Shown here: one piece after another, positions 14,492-29,400 of the stretch
Position numbering within the stretch: position 1 is the first letter of the stretch
How the letters are laid out: every line of letters starts with the position of its first letter
Origin: a virus
Length of the DNA: 42,436 nt
Virus record (IMG/VR): IMGVR_UViG_3300025652_000152
Coordinates: 1 to 42,436 of that record
Reading direction: 5' to 3' (one strand)
Made by a program: the position numbers and the translations under genes
The notes under the pieces: generated by a model
Told to the model about the DNA's origin: nothing
Databases searched by the model: none
What the model saw: the letters and a program-made list of their open reading frames with translations, nothing else

Positions 14492-17400
14492 TTAAAGGTT
14501 GAACCACTTTATCTTCTGAGCAACATTCTTAGTTGATCCGTCTGTCCAGAAAGCAGTCTGCCATCCATTGAGTGTTGGGATAACCTTATTGAACTTGTTC
14601 CACAGCTTCAAGTCTCCTTTCTTGTACTTTCCCTGACGTCTTTTGTACAAGACGCTATCTTCAAATGCTCCAGTAGTTGCGTATGCTGAAGACATAGCTA
14701 AGTGTTGTCCAAGCTCTAACCAATTAAGAACTGTGTTGGAAGTAGCCAGAGGACGCTGTACCATTCTGAAGAAGTCAAACGGATTCAAGAAACCAGCAAG
14801 CTCAGTCTGCAGTCTTCTAGCCTGGTAAGCTACAAATACACTTGCATAATCATCGTCATCGTCTTCTAGGCTAGCGTACAGCATACCTGCACCTAAGTAA
14901 GAGAGAAGGTGTACAGCAATTCTGTTAAGGTTTTTCTTGTCTGTTGAACTGGTAGTAGCCCATCCGTCTGAAATACCGTCCTCTGCCATGTTAGCTACAG
15001 CAGACATAAGACTTGGAATCATACCTCTAGTAACCTGCCCAAGCTCATGGTCTACGTGATACCCTTCAGGATGACCAAATATCTTCCTGACATTACCTGG
15101 TATGTAGTTACGGAACAGCATAAGCATGCTAAAGAACCAGTTCCTGTCAGCCATTGAGCTGTCAAACTTACCTTTGACTTGGTTAGTTCTCTTTGATATA
15201 CCGTTCAGCTTAGCAGTAATCTTACTTACGTCAGTGTTAGCTACTCTAGGATCAAGAATCATCCTGCCTTTGTCATTCTCTATGAATGCATCGTACAGAT
15301 TGTCTACTTCCTGCCCATCAATCTCAATCCTGTTACCGTTTTTATCAAGTGGTACAGTAGATTTCATAAGAGCCAACATCCTAACTGCTGATGTCTGATG
15401 CTCTACCCCTCTTTGTGGAGCGTATCCTGTATTTACATTAAAGATTTTGCGGAGCTTGCTTCCTTTAACTTCTCTAAGCTGATCTTCAATATGCACCATA
15501 GCATCAACTGACTGCATAACCTTAGCCAGCTTTGTTTGAGCTGCTAACTTATTAGAAATTATATCTGTATCTCCAAGTGCAGCTCCTTCAGTCATGTACT
15601 TCTTTACAGCCCACAAGTGGTCTTTCGGACCCCAGTATTCTCCAGCAGCAGACTCAGTAGCTATCATAAGATTATCAAGAACCCCCTGGTTAAATATCTG
15701 CAAAGTGTTCAGCATCAAGCTGTTAGCAGCAGTTGCTCTTTGCATAGCGGAGCTAACTTTGTTAAAGTCTACACCTCCAAACTCTGCACTCTCCTTCAGT
15801 TCTCCATAATAAACAGTATCAATCCAGCTGCGCATATGCTCAAGCTCTCTGTTGACTTTCTCCTTAGCTACAACTTTACCAAATCTGTTTGACTTGAACT
15901 TGTCTATAAGACCAAGACCTCCTGCAGTAGCCATAGCACCTTTAGCCTCGTGTGCTGCAAGCATTCCATTAACAAGACCAGTCATCTTAGACTTTGCCTC
16001 AAACTGATGAGACATGTGCTCGAACATAGTCATAGACTGCGCTATGTCTGTGCTGACATCTGATGCAGGTACAAGGTTAGTAAAGTATCTAGGCAAGTGG
16101 CGCACTCTGTCTCCATCAATGTCAGTCATAACACCATACTCGGTGTCAGTATCAAGACGAACAAATGGCTTCGTAAACATCTCCTTAGCTGTACTTATCC
16201 AAGACTCCTTTTCCTTATAGTCTTTTCTTTTAAAGTCTTCTACTAAGTTTTTACGTACAGATGGGAGAACATAAGAGTAATCATCCCATGCATTTACAAA
16301 AAGGTCACTCTTTCCAACTCTCTTTTGAGCTTCGAAATACTTGTCTCTTAAGAAAGTATAGTAATTTTTAAGTTCAGGTGTGCTCATTATCTCATTGTAC
16401 AAAGGATTGGTATAGTCCTTAGTACCATTACTACCATTGCTAGGCATAGCCAGCTCATTTAGATAGGTTACACCTAATCTGCTTTCTTTCCTGCTATTCT
16501 TAATACGTCTTTGGAGAGACTGTTCTTCGACTTCAAGTATTGCTATAGCATCTCTGTTCTCAGGATTGCCTTCCTCGGTTAACCTGTTTATTTCCAGCAG
16601 AGTATTGTTCAATTTCGCATTCCACCCGTTCCATATTTTCTCAGCATTAGGTATTCCTTGAGAGTTATTTGCATACCATTCAGAATACAAGCTGTCATAG
16701 GTAACAGCATCAAAACTCTTGTACCAATTCTGCCATTCAATTCTATCTGCCCCTCTAGCTGGTCTATTGGTTTTTCTAGCCATATCCTCGAGAGCCAGCT
16801 TTCTTTCCTTGTACCACTCTCCAGTTTTAAATGGTTCTTCAAGAGCAAGTACATTCATGTAAGATGAAATATTTCCATCTTCATTCCTGAGAGGAACTCT
16901 TTTAGTAGTAATAAGTTTCTCGTTCAGCTTAGTGGGACTGACATCTCCACCCATAAGTGTTCTGAATGGCTCATATACTTTTTCTAAATCGTACACATAG
17001 TCTACGGTGCTTTCATTAGCAGACTGCAGTTCAGAACGAAGTGCATTACTAAGCAGCTGAACATTCATTTCATTGCTGTACACAATAGGATCAATAGTCG
17101 CTGCATACCCTGACTTTTGTACATGAGCTCTTTTAAGCTCGGCATCAAGTTGCTTCTTTCCTGGGACTTTGTTATCCAAATCCCTAAGCTTTATCTCAAG
17201 TGCTTTTGCTTTGTACTCCTCCTTAGTCATAGGCTCAGTAGTTTTCTTACTATTCCTATAATCTGCTTTAAGCTTCTTGAGTTCAGTGCTGTTAGTTGTA
17301 GAAGAAAGTCTATACCCTGATATGTCCTTAGTCTGCATCACATGATCTTTGAGCTTTTGGATTTTAGCTCCTAGAATAGGATCAGCGTAAGTAAGAAGAA

Positions 17401-20400
17401 GCTTAGACATCATAGGTATGATAGTGTCCAAGTACACTTCGCGAGAATCCGCTAGTCTCCTAGAAGCATTGTCTAAGTCTGTTAGTATCAGCTTTACTTC
17501 TGAGGAATCAATTTCATCAAAGTTCAAATTCTGTATAAGCTGAGACATCTGGAAGATAGTAGAGTTCTCAGTGTTAGTACTGAACAAAGAGTCTATGTCT
17601 TCTCGTAAGCTGTCTATGACTCTCAGCCTGGTGTATATCTCCTCTTTAGTTAGGGCTTTGTGCTCAGTTGCCTGAAGGTCTTCCAGAACGTTCTCAATCT
17701 TAGAAGTAGTATTTAGCACAAACTGCTGGAAGTTCAAGAAGTCATCAATGCTTTCTTGATTAATTGCAGCTCTTTCTTTAATAGCATTCAAAGAATTCAG
17801 CTGAGCCTGTACCTGCTTAAGCTTTAACTTCTGAGTCTCAGTTTCCTTCTGAGCAAGCAGCTTAGCTTTCTGCCTTTTAAGTGAGCTATTGACTTGCGTG
17901 AATACTTGCTTGACCCTGTCCTGAAGATCTACAGATCGACGCATAGCATCATTGTACACACCGCTTAACCCTTCTTTTCTTATGTTCTTAGCAAACAGTT
18001 CTTCAGCAAGTACAACTGCAGGGTCAGGTCTTACTCCAAACACTTTACCTATAGCACGAATGATCCTATTGATCAGCATGCGAAGTTTGCTTGGGTTCTT
18101 CCTTTCAATCTTAGCACCTTCTATACCTATAGCTGTGGTAAGTATCTCCTTACCCAAAGCTCTACCTTGTAGATCAGAATAAGCACCAGAAACAGCTTTC
18201 ACTAAGTCAGGACGTAGCCTAGTGATTTCTTGTATGTACTTATCGAGTTCATCTTCCGGAAGCATATCGAGAAGTATGTGCCCAAACTCGTGATATGTAG
18301 TATCCTCAGTAATTTGAGAAGGATCTAAGACAATAGTATCTCCTACAACCTCACCTTTAACTCCTTTAGGAAGTGAGCCTTCAGTGACTGTTATGTCTAT
18401 ACCAGCTTTAGCAAAGGCATCACTAAGTCTTCTGACCTTAGCCTTGTATCCTACCTCAGTTTCTTTACGAAGACCTAGATCTAAATCTCTAGACTGCTTG
18501 GGGGGAAGTATTCTAGTAGTACCCTGCACACTTCTAATAAGTGATACTTGTGTTGGGTTACCATTGCTGTCCCTTAAGTGTGTCTCATTGAATCTGTACT
18601 GCTTACCCTTCGTACGTATCTTCTTGTAAATACCATCTCCAAACTTTTGGAACAAGTATCTTGAACCAGTAAGGTCATCCTTTACAACTACAAATTCTGA
18701 CTTCTTCTTTAAGGGGAGTGTGTCACTATCAGCAACACCAGACAAAGTTGTACTAGAGAATAGTGTAGACTTACCTATGTTATGTGTAGCATAGTTCATC
18801 AGGAAGCTGTCCATAAACTGAGAAGACAACTCATTCTGACTGTTTAGCTCTCTCACCTGCCTGTTAGCGTGTGTCCTGAAGTCTTCGCCTTCTACATTAG
18901 TAAGTGAGTTCCAATAAGACTGCGGTATAAGGTTGAAGTATGAAGTAGGTCCAGCTGTAAATCCACTAGTAATTACAGAGTTAGACAATACTGCTTTGGT
19001 AAACATCTGTACTATGCTGGTATATTCAGACCCATACATAGATGGGTTCTGTATCATCTCCTCAAGCAGCATACTGAATTGGTTCTTCCCAATATCATCC
19101 AGTGCAGACATGTTGAACTTTAGGTAGGTAAAGTCTTTACCTTCTATAAAATCAGTAGTAGGCATAAGAGTATTGAGCACTATGTTCTCCCCTACTCCTA
19201 CTGCATTCCTCATTCCCAGAACAATGTTCTGTAAGCCTCCGTCAAAGAAGGTGCTCTCAACAAAACTCAAGTCTAGTAACCCACTGTCAAATATCGGAGA
19301 GCCAGGCATAGTGTATAGGTGATGAGTAATCATCCTATTTATATCTCTATGCTGCATCTCATTGAGATACTTTTTATTAGTCATAGACTTTATCTTCTTC
19401 TTGAATTCCTCTACACCAGGCTGGTTAGATACAAATCCAAGAGCAGACATCATGTCTAAACTCACATTACCCCTATCATAGAACTCTCCGACAATGTCAT
19501 AGGACCTCTCTCCTTTGTTGAGTACTTTGTTTATGAGTTCCTCAGCTCCTACCATACCTCCAAACACGTCATCTCTGAGATTCATACCCTTGTCCATCAT
19601 CTCCTGATGCAGAGGTATAGTTCCCTTTTGATCTATGTTGTCAGGAGATAGCAAGCTATGATAGTTCTGAAGTCTAGCTGCTTTACCTGCCATTTGCTGT
19701 AAAGCAAAGAGATAATCTCCTTCATTATAATTTTCTGGAAGCTCTTCTCCTCTGTCGCTAGCTCGTACGATTTCCGCCATATCTGCAGCCTCAGGAAGAT
19801 AAATTCCTGAAGGAGTGTCTTTCTTATCAGAGGAATTTGTAATTATATCCGAGTCAAGAGGTAATGATATGACTCCATACATGGTATCCATGTAGGTCTT
19901 TACTGTCATATTGTTAGACCTAGCACCATCTGTTATTGATTTAACAACAGGTATGTTCATGAAGGTTATAGCCTCTTGAGGAGTATAGCCTACCGACAGC
20001 ATAAATACAGTGAGAGGTGCAGTTACAGCGTTGTCATTAATAATTGAGTGTATAGGCTTATTGACGGAGTCAACTGCAGCACTCAGATACATAGACATGA
20101 TCTGGTCACTTTGAAAAGTGAAGCCATCAATCTCTATCTCAGAAACTAGTATCTCCTGCTTAGCTTCAGAAGTATTACCACTATGAAATATTACAGAATT
20201 CTCTTTAGGAGATAATCCGTACACGTTTACCAACGTCTCCAACACGTTACGTCCAGCTATAGCATTTGCATAAATACCACGTAACCTAATGCTGAGCATA
20301 GCAGTCTCTGAACTTAGCAATCTATCATGTGGGTTATTAATATCAACAGATACCTCAGTAGGTCTACCCATCATTACCATTGCCTGACTGATAGGATCTA

Positions 20401-23400
20401 CACTCTCAGGCAAATCCATCACAGCAGTAGTCTCAGTCAAGTGCTTAACGTCTGAACCAACAGCGTAGAAAGTGTCAAAGACTATATTATTTAGGACTTT
20501 AGGATCAATCTTAGAGAAATCTTCAGTAGACAAGTTTCTAATCAAGTAGGAATAGTCAGGCTTTACTTTCTGAACCTTTACTGCTTCACCTTTCTCATTA
20601 CGTAGTACTTCTAGTTCTGGGAATATCACAAACAGTTTGTCAACGTCGAAGTCAGATCCCATCAATGTTGTAGTAGCTGCAGGCACTCGTATTATTCCTG
20701 CGTGCTCTCCTTGAATTACGTTACGTATTTTCAGAACATACATAGATGCCTTAGACTGCTGGGGTATACGATACCCAAGAAGCTCATCAAGTCCTTCTTG
20801 TATAATTTCAACAGGTGCGTCAGGATCTAGGCCCATGCGCTTAAGTACATCGTAGCCTATGTCTACCTGCGCTCCTTTAACTTTGTCTCCTTCTACCTCA
20901 TAGAACTTAAGAGTTCCATCAACTTCATGTGCCCCAAACTCAGCAAACTGAACCATCTCTTGTCCAGGGAGCTTCATTAAGTATGCCTCATTACGGAACT
21001 TACTCATAATAAGATTCTCCAGCTTCGGCCCCAGAGTTGGGAATGAGAATGGTAAAGAACTAGTTACGTTACCATCCGCATCTGCTGCAACTTCTAAGGA
21101 GTCAATAAAATTCTGAGTGAATGTCTTCTCCATATTCATCTCAGCTACAGCCTCCCTAATTTTTACTACTGACTCTGCTAGAGCACTTTTCCTTTCAGCA
21201 TTATTTGTAGCCGCTTGAACTGCATCCAGCCCAAGCTCAGACATAACAGAGTTGTGTCCTTGTACAAGCCTACCACTAACGGCCTTAAAGTACAAGTTCA
21301 GCATTGTCCTGCCTCTCATTTTTACTCCACCTACTGTGTAGTTCTGGTCTGCTTTTATGTTAGCTACCATGTTCTTACGAGGCTGTCTACCGAAGGTAAT
21401 TTCCTGCTTCTTCTTAGAAGGAAGTATCTGCGGGAACTTCAAACCTCTGCTATCTAAAGTTTGAATGTTTGCATTAGCAAGGTCAGTGATGTCCACAGGC
21501 ATAAAGCTTCCAAGCTTCTTAGCACTGTCTGTATTTGCTACCTGTACATTGTTGGTTTCCATGTAGTTAAGCAGATTCATCATGTTGGGAATACCCTCAA
21601 CAAGTTGATCAGTCATTACTACATAAGAATTCTTGTGTACTATCGGAACAAGGTGTTTCCTGCCGTTAATCATAACTACATTTCTGTAGTCATAGGAAGG
21701 CTTCATTGGCTTAATAGGCTTACCAGTCCAAACTCTCTGACCCTTAGGCTGAGAGATGTATTTTTCATATGCCTTTTCCTCAAAAGTATTCCACTTGCCT
21801 AGACCTTGCTGTATGAAACGGTACATATCAATGGTGATAAATGCCTGAGCATCAGTACCATTGTTCGCCCCGTACGGGGATAAGAGTCTATCTATTATCT
21901 CTCTGCTTTCATCACTAAGAGTCTCGTAGGTATTTCCCTTCTCCCCAAAAGCAGCATCTGACGGAACAAGTTGCTTAATCAGTGCGTTTCTCAGAGTATC
22001 GAACTCAGTAGGACTGATAGAAGTAATGAGGTCTTTAACAGTAACCTCATTAAACGTAGGAGGCATTCCATACTCAGGATCACTTAGTGTGCCACGCAGA
22101 GCAAGCAGATATCCAGGTGTGCTACTGTGACCTGAACGCTTAACATATGCAGCACCATCTTTAGTGTAGTTAATACCACTTCTTAAGAACTCCCTACTTA
22201 CCATCCTACCTATAACAGACATAGCTACAAAGTCACGGAGGAAGTTAATCTCATCCCCTTTCATGTACCCATTCTTAGGTTCTACATACTGCTGCATCCA
22301 AGTAGCAAAATTCTCACTACCATTAAACCTGTCTATTATATCCTGAGTGTAACCTTCTAGCCTAGCAGTAAAAGCTTGTACTTCTTTATCCAAGAACTTT
22401 CTTAGTAGTTCACTCTCCTCAGTCCCATTCTCTACAGCTTCGAATGCATCACGCATCACGTTGTAGTTAGAAGTAAACAAAGTATCAGCTTCTAGATTAC
22501 CCCCAAGTTGGAAATTCAAAGAACCTCCGTCATGGTACCTTAAAATCCTATTATCTACTTCACCGTGTCCGTGACTCACAAACATTCTATGCAAGTCCAT
22601 CAGGTAGGCGCGTCTAGCTACACTTTGTACATAGTCATTCCCAAACTCAGTGACACCAAACATTTGCCTGGACTTTTCAGACCTCATGTTAGGCATAATA
22701 GTATAAGACAGCTTTGCTCTATCTGCTTGAGTATCAACAGCTATCATACGAGTGTCCATGTTCCTGTTGAACATAGCAAGGTCAATAGCAAGTGACTCCA
22801 AGTAATTCATATCACTATACTCTTTGATACGGTCTTCACCCATATAAGAGTACTTGATTGATTCAATGTCTACAATCTCAAACTGCTCTTGGAACTGAGG
22901 ATTGTCTGCCAGCATATATGCGATGGTACCAACATCTCCTACATTATGACCAACAGCATTAGTCATAAGCTCTGCATACTCCCCCTTCTTTATAGCTCTT
23001 TGTGTGAGGTGGAAGTCAGTAGTTAGGTTAAGAGGATATCTAAGATCACCGAATGCTGTGTAAAATGAGCTGAGTTTTGGTGACTCGTATCGACTCATTA
23101 TCTCAGCAGCAACGTAATCCATAGTCTTACCCTCAGTATTAAATACGTTGGAGTAATTACTCTTGCCTGGCATCATCTGAGTACTGATGATTTGCCTAAG
23201 ATTAGTGTGCTGAGTCTGGTTAGAGAAGAACTCATCTACAGAAATACCTGAAGTAGACAAATAATCCCTGAGTCTCAATATAGCTTCTTTTGTGCTAGGA
23301 GCTATAGTAAGTCCCATCTCCATCATCATCATAGCTACCAGCTCATGCTTACGAGGTATTGTAGATCCAACATTATCATACTCAGCTAGATACTGCTGAA

Positions 23401-26400
23401 GCCTAGCAGCTACATTCTGATCTATCTGCGTATCAAGTGTAGTCCTAGTACCATCAGTAGATACGTTGACTTTGTATATTCCGTCTATAGATGTAGACTT
23501 ATCTCTCCAAAGCTCGCGGAAGTATCTCTGATTACTACTGACACTAGAGTTTATGATCTTCACCAAAGCTGCAGGAGCAGCACCACCAGCCATTGCTTCC
23601 TCATTTTGCTCAAGCGAAACAAGTCTATGCTCAGTCATACTCTGAGACAACATAGCATAAAGCAAAGCTTGCTTAGGTGCAGGCAGGTTTGATACCCAGT
23701 TAGAAACATGCTTCATAGTACTTAGGTCGTTGCCCCTTTTATCGAGCATCTCAACCATCTCTACGAAACTATTTGCATTGGCTACTGTGCCAGACATTTC
23801 ATTATAAACGTCTTTCCAGGATATGTACCTGCGGAACCCGAACCTGCTTTGTTCTGGGTTTTCTACAGGTATTGTAGACAGCAGTACCTTGAAGTCTTTT
23901 CCAAGTTTAGATGCTGGGTCTACTTGGAAGTTAGTCTTCGTGTAGATCTTGTCAGCACCCTCATCATCTTCTTCTACTAGTTGCTCATCTTTAATAGTAA
24001 TTCCAGTAGCCTTAAGACCATCTACAATATCAGAACGGAATCCAGTAATGGATCTACCCCCAAGCTCATTAAACTCATCATGCCAGTAGTCGTATACCAT
24101 ACGGAACTGCTCAGCATTGTCTTCAGCTCTGCTTATTATTTCCTCACTAGTAAAGGAAGAAAAAGATTCTTCATCGTCAAGTGTAGTTGTATCAAAGCCC
24201 TGCATACCTAACGGTATATCATTACCATTAGAATCAGTAGTAGGAGCCCAGGCATTTAGGTTCAACTCTTCTTCGATAGCATCTAGATCTTCTTCGTTCT
24301 CAGAGTCATAGGCTTGCTTTAGTTTCTTGAACTCCTCATTATTAAGAGGCCTCCCGATACCAAGTCCTGATGAATCTGCTACATGGTAGGAGTTTCTCAA
24401 GAACCAGTTTTTAACTGCAGACTCCCCACCTATTACATCTTGCGTTTGCTTTGTGCCTAGAGCAGCTTCTACATCAAACTGATTATTGCTGATAGCTTCA
24501 CGAATCAAGTAAGTAGCAATGTCTACAAGTTCTTTATGAGTATCAGGATCCAAAGCATAGTTGCGCATCATAAATGCTCTGCCCGGAGAGAAACTCTGCG
24601 CAGTTCGAGAGAACTTAGTTGGGATACGATTCTCTGAAAGCATATGGTATGCCTGCTGTACCCCAACCCTATCTGTTACAATAGCTTTTATGTAATACAT
24701 AAGATCCTTAAAGAACTTAGATATTCTTTGTCCCAGTGTCTTAGGTACTTGCTTATTAATCTGCGCTAAGCGGAAATCTTCAGCCATCTTCTCCTCAAGT
24801 GCAAGGAATCTAGCTTCAGCATCTGACAAGTTTGGTTTACCTCTACGTGCTCTAGCTATAGCTTTTACTGAAGGCTCCCCATACTTCTTCAGCATCTCAT
24901 CATACAACTGCTGTCTTTGCTTATCACTAAGCATAGTACGGAAGAACAAGTGGAACCCTTCATGGTACTCAGTACCAAGCTCAGCGTTTGACCATAGATG
25001 TACAGCTGCGTTCTCCATGTAACCATGAACTACAGCACTGTCAACCTTCTGTACAGTATCAAATATTACCGCAGAACCCTCTCCAAATCTTTTCTCTACC
25101 CAGCTCTTAGCTTTGGCAGGATCAATAGTTTTACGAGGTCTGCGTACTCCTACTCTTTCCTTAGGAACAAACCTGTTGTAGTCCCAGATATCTTTGTTCC
25201 TTCCCATAAGGAGCTTAGATCCAAATGGGACGTCAAACCTACTAAGCTTGACATCTCTAGTAAGTCCGTCAGACCCTGTAAAAGGTTCTTTGATATAGTC
25301 AAGTCCCTGCTTAGAGTTAGCAAACAGGTCTATAAACATACCCGTTATTCCCTCTTTTATCTCAACTTCTGATACTATGTTACCATTTGGATCAAGTTCT
25401 ACATCTAAGTAAAATGTTCCTACTACTTCATCAGTTTCTATATGATGAAGCTCGTAGTACACAACTTTACCAGAACCTCTCCCTTGTGTTTTTCTAGCCC
25501 ATGTTTTGTGCAGAGGTACGTTGTCAGCAGGGATATCTTTCATCCTCTGCATGTTGGCTATTTTGTACATACCAGGAGGTACGAGGTATGTAGTTATCTC
25601 TGCCCCTCCAGGATTGAATGGACCATATACCTTTTCAGCTGCAGGAAATTTATCCATCAAGTACTGTCCTGCCTCTTCCCCATCCTCAAGAACAACATAG
25701 TCCAAATCATGTACAATGTTATCCCCAGAACGATAAGTAGATCCTTGAGCAGCAAAAGCAATAGATCCAGTCAATATAAAGTTAGGGTTCTTACTTAGCT
25801 CTGTCTGTATCACGTGAGCAGCTTGATCTCCATTAAATGCTTCTTGGAAATTTACCTTCTTAAATCCTGGTTTCTTCTGAAGCTTTATAAACTCACCAGG
25901 CATAAAGCTATTCTCTACGACAAGTTGAACCTTTTCGTTTATTAGCTCCAAGTCTTTCTTAACTGATGGTGACAGAGCACCACGCAAATAGTCAATGATG
26001 CCATCAATGAAAGACTTTACTCTTTTGTACAGGCTTCTATTTATACCTGTTTCTTCAGCCAGCTTCTTATCAAATCCTTCCTTAAGGAGATCTACAAGTA
26101 TTGAATCTACTACTCTATCTTCTGCTTTTTGTTTCTGTTCTCGGGTTTGCTTATCAAAGCTAGACTCTTTGAATCTCTCATTATTAGCAATCTTATCTTT
26201 CTTAATCTTATCTCGCTCAGCTTGGACCTCATCCCTTGCTTTCTCTGCTTGTAGCGGGAACCTAATACTGTTCCTGATTGCTTTACGCAACTGATCACTA
26301 TCCTTACTCTCCATAATCATACGAGACAATGGAGTTGCAAGTGCCTCAGCTACTTGCGAGTTGTCCATAGTATTAAGATCTATCTTCTTAGCAGCAAGGT

Positions 26401-29400
26401 TGATTAGAAGATTGTCTGCTGTATTGATTTCAAAGCCGTACCTCTCCAACAAATCAAGCAGTACATCCTGTGCCAGCCTATCCTCTTCAAGCCTGAACGG
26501 TACCTCACTTGTAGTGTAGGAGTCATCATCAGTCCCACGTTGTTTGTTATCTTCTACCGTCTGCCACAGGTCCATAACATTCTTACCTACAGAACTTGTA
26601 GTAAGTATTTCTTTACCTGTTTTCTTATTGACGATATTGTTCTTACCACCAAGACCCTCGAACGTAACTACATATACATTGTTCTTGTAAGTAATCTCAG
26701 TCTCAGTCTCACTACTCTTAGGTGCTTCAGGTTTAGGTGGAGTTACTTTAGATGCATCACCTCGTCTAGATCTTCTACCTTTCTTAGGCTTTAACTTTCC
26801 AGCCCCGCCTGTTGGAGCTGTGGTTCTTTTTGGGCCTGACTGTTTTTTCAGCTCAGTTTGTTCAACTGCTTGGTCTGCAGTTACTTGAGCATCTATGGAC
26901 ATTTCAATACCTACATCAAAAGTAGGAAGACCATCAACGAATCTGGTGTCTGTACGCAACACCTCGTTCATTAGGTAAGTGTAGTAATCCTTGTGTGTGA
27001 CACCACGAGAGCCTGTGAAGTTTTTAGGGTTTGTATTAAGAAGGTCTTCGTCTACCTGACGCTTAGAGCCTCTTACAATGTTGCTAAACTCACCACCTCC
27101 TACAAGAGCTGACTCTACTTCTAAAGCCGAAGCCCTAGATACGTTAGGGTCGCTGACGTATTTGTAGTTTATACGATTGTCTACACCGTGTTCTTCTACA
27201 ATCTTACCTATTTCAAATTCAAATGGACCTATCCTCAACATCTTAAGAACGTTGTCATCAGTCATCTGAACAGCATGCTCCCCTACAAAGAAGCGGAAAA
27301 GCAATCCGTTACTCTCAGAGGGTAGTATGGTTAACTTAGTAACTCCAGGTATAAGCTCCCTAGCTATACCCATCTTGATTCTTAAGTTCTCTAGAGTATA
27401 ACCATCTACACCTTTCTCTAATTCTTTTTTAAGTAGGTCTAAACCCTCCTGACCAACATCTAACGTACTGAACGGAATAGATCCGAACTGGCCGTTAGGG
27501 TATTGGATAGCCATTACTACCTGACCATTTAAAAATCTCTGGTTAATCCTACGAGTCTGAAGATCCCCAAACTCTCTACCCTGTAGAGGCTGCCCAAAGA
27601 TTACGTTCTGGTCTTTTACGATTCCTATAGATGCAACAGAGTCAGTCTCAAGATTAATTACATCAGCAGCAGGTACAATCTCTGCACCCTGTATAAGATT
27701 ACCTGCACCTCCAAACCTTAATGTTTCTACCTTACCTGGAACAGACTCTTGAGTTTCTAGAAGCTTAGCAATAGTTGCACTTGTAGTGTTCCTCTTAGGG
27801 TCAGGCAGAGTACCTAATATGATATCTGTACCAGCAGCATATACTAGTATAGCTTTACCTTTCTTCCCATTCTTTGACCCATCTCTGTTTAGGAAGTCAT
27901 ACTCTTCTGACATCTTAAACTCTACACCTTTCTCACGCAAAGCTTCAACACCTTCAGGTGTCTTAACGAAACTCCTGTTTACTTCAAAAGGCTTAGAAGC
28001 GTCGTGGCCTGGAACTAGATTTCCAGCTTCATCATAGATGACTTTACCCTTATCGTTTTCAAACTCCCCACCTAAAAGCTCTACAACAGCAGGCTTTCCC
28101 TCTTCAGCATCAGGTACAACTTTAGTACTACCATCCCCCTTAGCAACTTTAGATACACCCTTTCTAACTCTAATTATAGCTTCTTTTATGAGCTTCCCAT
28201 CTTTACGTATCTCAGGCTCAAAGACAAAGTCTATTATCTCTTTTCCTTCCCCAAGCGTTTCATCTTCAATGTAGTCGCGCACCTCGGGGTTCATACCACC
28301 ATCATATTTCTTCCCCTTATGCTCAATTATCTCATACCCTTCTTTCTTAAGCTCTTCGATAGTGTCATTGACTTCAAGCAGAACATCAGGGTCTAGCATA
28401 GAATCTAGACCCTTTTCCTGAGATAGGTTGAAGTGATTAAGCAATCTATACGCAGCAGTAAGTTTCTTTATTGGGTCTGTAGCATCTCTGAATCTCTTAG
28501 TATGTTTATCTGCTTGCGTCTTCTGTTTTTGCTTATTAGTTTTTTTCTCCGGCTTCTCCTTAGGGGAAGGCTCAGGCTTTGGCTCAGGTTTTGGAGCGGG
28601 CTCTTTGTGAGGATTCTTTTTACGATCTTCAATAGAGCTCTTTAGTATTAGAGCTTCTACTTCTTGAGCCTGACTTTTGTTTTCCAGAGTAGAGATAAGC
28701 TCCAATCTTTGCTCTAACTCTTTTAAAGTTTTCTCTTTATGATCCTGCTGTAGTGCATACTCGTGTCCCCTACGTCTAGTTTGCTCCTCTCTTATTTTAC
28801 TTTGGTACTCAGGCGGCAAATCTTTAAACTGCTCACTCTCAGCAAATGACGCCATCTGAGCCTCGGTGATTGTAGATTTTATAATGTCCTCAACTTTCGC
28901 TTTAGACTGCTCCATCATAGCCTGCTTCTCAGACGCACGCTTTCTTTCTATAAATGCTACCCTAGTTTCAGGGCTACTCATAAGTTGCTCAAGTGCAAAT
29001 ACAGCACGAGCTTTATTAGCGCTTAACTTAACTAAGTCATCTTTCTGGCGCTGCATTTCCTGACGCAGCAAAGGGTCTTGTATTCTATCTACTGCATCCT
29101 GAAGCTTTTTCTGAGCTTTGTCTGTCATAGAGACATATGGCTTTTTACCAAGTAGCTCTGCAGATTCTGTAATAGGTTTACCTGTCTCCTCTACTTCTTC
29201 TTTTGTAAGAGGTCCTTCAAGAACTTCTTCAGTTACAGCTTCTCCTCTTGTAGCAGAGTTGAGATTGTCAACCAAGCTTTGTATACGATTACTAATATCT
29301 GACTCTTTCCAAGAGTAATCATACAGCAAGTTGCGGTACTCTTCCTCATCAGCTCTCTGCTTCTTCGCTTCCTCAGTATTAGCTCCTCTTACCCAATCTC

